Shown here: positions 59,319-64,000 of the stretch, piece by piece
Layout of the letters: the number at the start of each line of letters is the position of its first letter
How positions within the stretch are numbered: the first letter of the stretch is position 1
Origin: Parolsenella massiliensis
GTDB lineage: Bacteria; Actinomycetota; Coriobacteriia; Coriobacteriales; Atopobiaceae
Direction: 5' to 3'
Assembly: GCF_900143685.1 (NCBI RefSeq)
Contig: NZ_LT671675.1
Span: forward strand, 1,605,985-1,669,984
DNA: 64,000 bases
The notes under the pieces: model-generated
Told to the model about the DNA's origin: nothing
What the model saw: only the letters and a program-made list of their open reading frames with translations
The model's database searches: none
Made by a program: the position numbers and the translations under genes

Positions 59319-60329
59319 CTAGGACAGGCACGCCTCGTCGATGGCCGCGAGCTCGTCGGCCGAGAAGGCGCGGTTCTCGAGCGCATGGATGTTGTCGAGC
59401 ACCTGCTCGGGACGAGAGGCGCCGATGAGTACGCTCGTGATGGCAGGGTCACGCAGCTGCCAGGCTAGTGCCATCTCGGCAAGCGTCTGGGAACGGGCCT
59501 GGGCAATCTCGTTCAGACGCACGAGCCTGTCGTGGACCTCGCCCGTGAGCGCGCTCCTCTTGAGGTAGCGCGGGTCATGCGCCATGCGCGAGTCCGCAGG
59601 CACGCCGTCCAGGTAGCGATCCGTAAGCAAGCCCTGTGCAAGCGGCGAGAACGTGATGATGCCGCGTCCGAGCTCGGCGGATGCCGCCTTCGTTCCATCC
59701 CGCTCGATGGAGCGGTCAAGCAGGTTGTAGCGATACTGGTTGATCACGTAGGGAACGTGGCGCTCCTCGAGAATCGCCGTTGCGCGCCGCAGCGTTGGCT
59801 CGTCATAGCGCGAGAGGCCCACATACAGGGCCTTGCCCTGCTCGACGGCGCTCGCGAGCGCCCCCATGGTCTCCTCGAGCGGGGTCTCCGGATCCATGCG
59901 ATGGTGGTAGAAGATGTCCACGTAGTCGAGCCCCATGCGCTCGAGGCTCTGGTCAAGCGAGGCAAGCAGGTACTTGCGACTGCCGTGGTCCCCGTAGGGG
60001 CCCGGCCACATGTCATAGCCGGCCTTGGTGGAGATGATCAGCTCGTCGCGGTAGGGACGCAGGTAGTCATGGAGCAGCCGCCCCATGCTCCGCTCGGCCT
60101 CGCCGTACTCCGGGCCGTAGTTGTTCGCGAGGTCAAAGTGGGTGATGCCGTTGTCGAACGCCGTGAGCGCAATCGAGCGCATCTGCTCGTAGGGCGTGAG
60201 CTTGCCGAAGTTGTGCCACATGCCCAGGCTCACGGCACTCAGCTTGAGGCCGGAGGCACCGCAGCGGCGGTACTCCATGTTTGCATAGCGCGTGGGCGCG
60301 GCAACGTATTGCTTTCGAAAGTCTGGCAT
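59319..60329 (-). CDS. Aldo/keto reductase, YghZ-like
   Basis: The 336-residue enzyme has the AKR barrel with catalytic Asp and Tyr (THFDLANNYGP), Lys (LIISTKAGYD) and His (VDIFYHHRMDPETPLEET). The nucleotide-binding end SVLIGASRPEQVLDNI is also visible. It resembles YghZ-type AKR14 enzymes that reduce L-glyceraldehyde 3-phosphate, or K-channel beta-like AKRs. In this locus it may reduce a sugar-derived aldehyde. It lies between lacI-type and mglB genes on the same strand. Confidence 0.9.
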   Translation of the reverse strand: MPDFRKQYVAAPTRYANMEYRRCGASGLKLSAVSLGMWHNFGKLTPYEQMRSIALTAFDNGITHFDLANNYGPEYGEAERSMGRLLHDYLRPYRDELIISTKAGYDMWPGPYGDHGSRKYLLASLDQSLERMGLDYVDIFYHHRMDPETPLEETMGALASAVEQGKALYVGLSRYDEPTLRRATAILEERHVPYVINQYRYNLLDRSIERDGTKAASAELGRGIITFSPLAQGLLTDRYLDGVPADSRMAHDPRYLKRSALTGEVHDRLVRLNEIAQARSQTLAEMALAWQLRDPAITSVLIGASRPEQVLDNIHALENRAFSADELAAIDEACLS

Positions 60330-60405
60330 GAGAGCTCACTCCCCCATCGGCGTCGCCGGCCATGGCCCCGCAGGGGTGGGCGACGAGCACGACGGCGGGG
60401 GCGAG

Positions 60406-61410
60406 CTAGTCGCGGGCTTGTGCCACGCTGCTGCGCTCGATGAGCGTCCCGGGGATCCTGATTGCCTCGGTGGGGCCTCCCGGCTGCTCCGGCACAGCAT
60501 AGTCGAACGCGATGCGTCCGCGCTCGCTCATGTCAAACCTCACGGTCGTGAGCTCGCTTCTCGGAACGTAGTTCGCCAGGGAGTCGTCGACGCCCACGAC
60601 GCTCACGTCCTCGGGAACGCGCAGGCCCCGATCGCGCAGGGCGCACATGACGCCGTTTGCCATCTGGTCGTTTGCGGCATAGATGGCCGTGAACTCGTCG
60701 TCGCGGTCAAGCATCTGGCAGGCAATCTCGTAGCCGCTGTTCGCCGTCCAGTCGCCACGCAGGGGCTCCACGGGCTCCACCCCGACGCTTGCGAGCTCGT
60801 CTCGCCACCCCGCTTGGCGGAAGTTCTCGTCCACCGAGAACTCGGGGCCGGCCACGTAGCGAATCTGCCTGTGCCCGCGCGAGAACAGGTAGGACATGAG
60901 CGTGACCGAGCACTGGTACTGGTCCGAGTCGACCGTGGTACAGCGCGGGTGGGCGTACATCGAGACGATGACGCAGGGAAGCCCCGGTAGGGGCGAGAAC
61001 TGCTCGAAGTCCGTCGCAAGGCGGCTCATGCCGAGGATGACGCCATCCACCGGCAGGGCGGACATCGACCGCACCGCCTCGGTAAGCGACCAGTTCTCGC
61101 CCTTGCTCACCTCCATGAGCGTCACAGCATAGCCGCGCCCGCGGGCGGCGGCCGCGATGCCATCGAGCATCGTGAGGTTGCCGACCTCGGTGACATCGTT
61201 CACGCACAGGCCCACGGAGCGGTACTTGCCCCCACGAAGCGACCTTCCGGCGTAACTCGGGCGAAAGCCAAGCTCGTCCATGGCCGCCTTCACGTGCTCG
61301 CGGGTCTTCTCGCTCACGTTGGGCATGTTGTTGACCACGCGGGAGACGGTTTGCTGGGAGACGCCGGCGACTCGGGCGACGTCTGCCATGCAAACGGCGC
61401 GCTGGGGCAC
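60406..61410 (-). CDS. LacI-family transcriptional regulator of galactose genes
   Basis: The 334-residue regulator has the LacI helix-turn-helix MADVARVAGVSQQTVSRVVN and hinge helix, and a periplasmic-binding-like effector domain (FTAIYAANDQMANGVMCALR and VSVVGVDDSLANYVPRSELT). I choose the GTG at 61410 because GGGGAGG lies five bases upstream and the HTH then starts near residue 8, as usual; a GTG at 61461 gives a longer form. It sits between mgl and gal genes and probably binds the GTACGTTAAC motif found before mglB, mglA and galM, with a galactose-like inducer. Binding is inferred. Confidence 0.9.
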   Translation of the reverse strand: MPQRAVCMADVARVAGVSQQTVSRVVNNMPNVSEKTREHVKAAMDELGFRPSYAGRSLRGGKYRSVGLCVNDVTEVGNLTMLDGIAAAARGRGYAVTLMEVSKGENWSLTEAVRSMSALPVDGVILGMSRLATDFEQFSPLPGLPCVIVSMYAHPRCTTVDSDQYQCSVTLMSYLFSRGHRQIRYVAGPEFSVDENFRQAGWRDELASVGVEPVEPLRGDWTANSGYEIACQMLDRDDEFTAIYAANDQMANGVMCALRDRGLRVPEDVSVVGVDDSLANYVPRSELTTVRFDMSERGRIAFDYAVPEQPGGPTEAIRIPGTLIERSSVAQARD

Positions 61411-61604
61411 AAGGCCCTCCCCTTCCCCGGCATTCTGCACACCCGCCATCGCAACAGCCACCAGCCTTCATCAACTCGTTAACTTTTGCCATCATAACCA
61501 AACGGCCACGCACGAAAAGTGAGAGACATCCCTGACGCCGCCTTGGGGCTCCGGCTGCCGCTCGCGGCCGTTTTTCATCCGACCGCAGGAATTGAGCCGC
61601 CGAG

Positions 61605-61642
61605 CCCATTCGGCAATGAGTACGTTAACATTACCGAATGGG
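61605..61642. promoter_or_regulatory. 38-bp palindromic operator before galM
   Basis: CCCATTCGG (61605-61613) and CCGAATGGG (61634-61642) are perfect inverted arms, with AATG/CATT pairing inside. GTACGTTAACA at 61620-61630 lies at the centre. It stands between the divergent lacI-type gene and galM, where it can control both. Confidence 0.75.
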
Positions 61643-61696
61643 AGCGTTCGCGAGAGACCGGCGAACGCGCACGTAAATAGCGCTGTCAGGAGTGAC

Positions 61697-62767
61697 ATGG
61701 TTAGCAAGCATTCGTTTGGCACCACGACGGACGGCACGCCCGTCACGGTCTTCGACCTTGCAAGCGGCTCTGCGAGCGTCCGCGTCATGGACTTTGGCGC
61801 CACGCTCCTGGGCGTCACCGTGCCCGACCGCGCGGGCCGGCTCGCCGACGTGGTCCTCGGGTTCGGCTCGCTCGACGGCTACCTGGACAACCCCGCCTGC
61901 TACGGCGCCACGATAGGGCCGTCGGCCAATCGCACGGACCTGGGCCAGGTCACCATTGGCGGCTCCACCTACCAGCTGCCGCAAAACGACGGGCCCGAGC
62001 AACGCAACAACCTACACACGGACCTCGCGCACGGCTTGCACAAGCGCGTGTGGCACGCGGAGCCCTCCCCCACCTCTGAGGCCGTGACGCTCACGACCAC
62101 GCTCGCGGATGGCGAGCTGGGGCTTCCCGGCAGCCGGACCTTCTCGGCCACCTACGCGCTCGCAACGGCGGGCGACGCCGCCGAGCTCACCATCCGCTAC
62201 GCCTGCGAGACGGACGCACCCACCTTCGTGAACATGACGAACCACACCTACTTCAACCTCGCCGGTCACGACGCGGGCTCGGCCCTGGGCTCGCTCGTTG
62301 CCATCGACGCCACGGACTACCTGCCGCTTCGCGCCGACAACGTCTCATCCGGCGAGGTGCGGCCGGTCGCCGGCACGCCGTTTGACTTCCGAGCGCCCAA
62401 GTCGCTTGGCCAAGACATCGACGCGCAAGACGAGCAGCTCGCCATCGCCCGCGGCTACGACCACTGCTTCTGCGTCAACGACTATACGCCCGGCGCTGTC
62501 CCACGCCACGCGCTGCGTGCCGAGGACCCCGCGAGCGGGCGCGTGCTCGACGTCCTCATCACCACACCCGGCGCCCACCTCTACACGGGCAACTGGCTTG
62601 GGGACGAGAACGCCAAGGACGGCGCCTCCTACACACCGTGCAGCGGCTTTGCCTTCGAGCCGGAGTACTGGCCCGACAACATGCACCACGCCGAGTGGAA
62701 TCACCCCGTCTGCGAACCCGGTCATCTCTATGAGCAGACCATCGTCTATCGCTTCTCGACGCGCTGA
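61697..62767 (+). CDS. galM: Aldose 1-epimerase (galactose mutarotase)
   Basis: The 356-residue enzyme interconverts alpha and beta galactose before phosphorylation. GalM features are FGATLLGVTVPDRAGRLADV near the start, GPSANRTDLGQVTIGG, TNHTYFNLAGHDAGSALGSL with the catalytic His, and FAFEPEYWPDNMHHAEWNHP near the end. The ATG at 61697 has AGGAG upstream. It is 28 bases from galK and probably cotranscribed under the palindromic operator. Confidence 0.93.
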   Translation: MVSKHSFGTTTDGTPVTVFDLASGSASVRVMDFGATLLGVTVPDRAGRLADVVLGFGSLDGYLDNPACYGATIGPSANRTDLGQVTIGGSTYQLPQNDGPEQRNNLHTDLAHGLHKRVWHAEPSPTSEAVTLTTTLADGELGLPGSRTFSATYALATAGDAAELTIRYACETDAPTFVNMTNHTYFNLAGHDAGSALGSLVAIDATDYLPLRADNVSSGEVRPVAGTPFDFRAPKSLGQDIDAQDEQLAIARGYDHCFCVNDYTPGAVPRHALRAEDPASGRVLDVLITTPGAHLYTGNWLGDENAKDGASYTPCSGFAFEPEYWPDNMHHAEWNHPVCEPGHLYEQTIVYRFSTR

Positions 62768-62795
62768 GGCGTGCCCACAGCAGAAAGGAACCACC

Positions 62796-64000
62796 ATGGC
62801 AGCTAACGTCGCGCCAGAGCTTCTCGGCCACATCACGGAGCTCTTCGAGGACGCCTTTGGCCCGCTGGGCAGCGAGGCCCTCTACGTTCACGCCCCGGGA
62901 CGCTCCGAGATCGCCGGCAACCACACGGACCACGAGGGCGGCCACGTCATCGCGGCGGCGCTCGACGTCTCCGTGGACGGCCTCGCGCGCGCCAACGGCA
63001 CCAGCACCGTGCGCGTGGCCTCCGAGGGCTACCCCGCCTTCGAGCTTGAGCTCGACACGCTCGAGGCGCGTCCCGAGGAGCGCGGCACCACGGCATCTCT
63101 CGTGCGAGGCATGGCCCATGAGGTTGCCGCACGCGGTGGCAAGCCTGCCGGCTTTGACCTGGCCATAACCTGCACCGTGCCCTCCGGCGGCGGCCTGTCG
63201 AGCTCGGCGGCCATCGAGGCGGCCCTCGGGCGCACGATGGAGGCGCTCTGGGGCGCCGAGCCCGCCGAGCCCGTGGCGCTCGCCCAGGCCTCCCAGCGCA
63301 CGGAGAACAACTACTACGGCAAGCCCTGCGGCCTCATGGACCAGGCGGCCGTGTGCCTTGGCGGCCTGGCGTTCATGGACTTTGAGAACGCCGCCGAGCC
63401 CCAGACCAAGAAGCTCGAGCTCTCCTTCGACGACTTTGGCTACGCCCTGTGCCTCGTGAAGGTGGGGGCCGACCACGCCGCCTCCACTGACGACTACGCC
63501 GCCGTCCCCGGCGAGATGCAGGCCGTGGCGGCACGCCTTGGCCACGCACGCCTGTGCGAGGTCGACCGCGAGGCGTTCGACGCCCAGCTGCCGGCTCTAC
63601 GCGAGGAGTTCGGCGACCGCGCAGTCCTGCGCTGCATCCACTACTGGCACGAGAACGCCCTGGTGGACGAGCGCTGGCGCCAACTCAACATCGGCGACAT
63701 GCAGGCGTTCCTTGAGCTCACGCGGCAGAGCGGCGCCAGCTCGGCGATGTTTCTCCAAAACGTCGTGGCCTCGCTCGGACGCGAGCAGCCCGCGATGTAT
63801 GCCCTGGGACTGGCCGAGCACGTGCTGCGCGGCCGCGGCGCCGCGCGCATCCACGGCGGCGGCTTTGGCGGCACCATCCAAGCGTTTGTGCCGCTCGAGC
63901 TCGCCGACGAGTTCCAGGCCAAGATGGACGCGTGGCTCGGCGAGGACGCGTGCCGTCGCTACCGCGTCACCGACGAGGGGGCGTACGCCGCATGGCTGTA
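62796..64000 (+). CDS. galK: Galactokinase, cut at or just before its stop codon by the right edge
   Basis: The visible 401 codons encode a GHMP kinase. The galactokinase signature is APGRSEIAGNHTDHEGGHV, the ATP loop TVPSGGGLSSSAAIEAALG, and the C-terminal GHMP motif HGGGFGGTIQAFVP. It phosphorylates galactose to galactose 1-phosphate. Compared with the family, GRSEIAGNHTDHE replaces the usual GRVNLIGEHTDYN; the key catalytic Asp region DQAAVCLGG is intact. The last two bases, TA, could be the start of a stop codon. The ATG at 62796 has AGAAAGG upstream. Confidence 0.93.
   Translation, partial: MAANVAPELLGHITELFEDAFGPLGSEALYVHAPGRSEIAGNHTDHEGGHVIAAALDVSVDGLARANGTSTVRVASEGYPAFELELDTLEARPEERGTTASLVRGMAHEVAARGGKPAGFDLAITCTVPSGGGLSSSAAIEAALGRTMEALWGAEPAEPVALAQASQRTENNYYGKPCGLMDQAAVCLGGLAFMDFENAAEPQTKKLELSFDDFGYALCLVKVGADHAASTDDYAAVPGEMQAVAARLGHARLCEVDREAFDAQLPALREEFGDRAVLRCIHYWHENALVDERWRQLNIGDMQAFLELTRQSGASSAMFLQNVVASLGREQPAMYALGLAEHVLRGRGAARIHGGGFGGTIQAFVPLELADEFQAKMDAWLGEDACRRYRVTDEGAYAAWL

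Overview
The window is about 64 kb of high-GC DNA with densely packed genes, many of which overlap by 1-13 bases. Several features together suggest a gut- or rumen-type actinobacterium of the class Coriobacteriia (Olsenella/Collinsella-like). These are an EtfAB/GlcD-type lactate complex, NfnAB, a DUF5692 protein, a DUF4179 anti-sigma-type protein, nickel-pincer (lactate racemase) maturation genes and many sugar systems. This placement is inference from gene content and base composition; no rRNA is present.

Layout. 0-6 kb: the 5' part of an unknown gene at the left edge, a magnesium P-type ATPase (mgtA) with a possible leader ORF, and an ECF sigma factor with its DUF4179 partner. 6-10.6 kb: a leucine operon (leuA-leuC-leuD-leuB, minus strand) preceded by a Leu-rich leader peptide missing from standard-size ORF calls. 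10.7-18 kb: a HAD phosphatase, tRNA-Gln, glmU, prs, pth and nfnAB. 18-21 kb: an IS-like element with 26-bp terminal inverted repeats, itself split by a 1.9-kb foreign segment between 35-bp direct repeats. 21-27 kb: a DeoC-like protein lacking the catalytic lysines, two tandem GntR/UTRA regulators, and a LctD-EtfB-EtfA operon (predicted electron-confurcating lactate dehydrogenase). 27-30 kb: xpt, a metallopeptidase-like protein, dCMP deaminase and an ArsR repressor. 30-35 kb: a PRD regulator plus PTS IIA/IIB/IIC and a MupG-type 6-phospho-glycosidase. 35.5-38 kb: a separate HMA metal chaperone and a heavy-metal P-type ATPase behind near-identical operators. 38-40.4 kb: an FKBP isomerase and two membrane proteins. 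40.4-48.6 kb: a five-gene nickel/peptide ABC transporter diverging from larE-larB-larC. 48.6-54 kb: TetR, dipeptidase, HAD, MFS exporter and asnS. 54-64 kb: an mglB-mglA-mglC galactoside importer, an aldo/keto reductase, a LacI regulator, galM and galK (cut by the right edge), with one operator motif at three places.

How the genes fit together. The lactate theme runs through two separate loci. The ABC transporter is positioned to import nickel for the nickel-pincer cofactor made by LarB/E/C, which activates lactate racemase (larA is not in the window). The LctD-EtfBA complex would oxidise one lactate isomer with NAD, driven by reduced ferredoxin, and NfnAB would balance ferredoxin/NADH/NADPH. 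The right end is a coherent galactose import and entry pathway under a LacI repressor.

The most unusual feature is several families of intergenic hairpin repeats with conserved or semi-conserved loops and stems that differ in sequence but stay self-complementary. One copy lies in frame inside larC.
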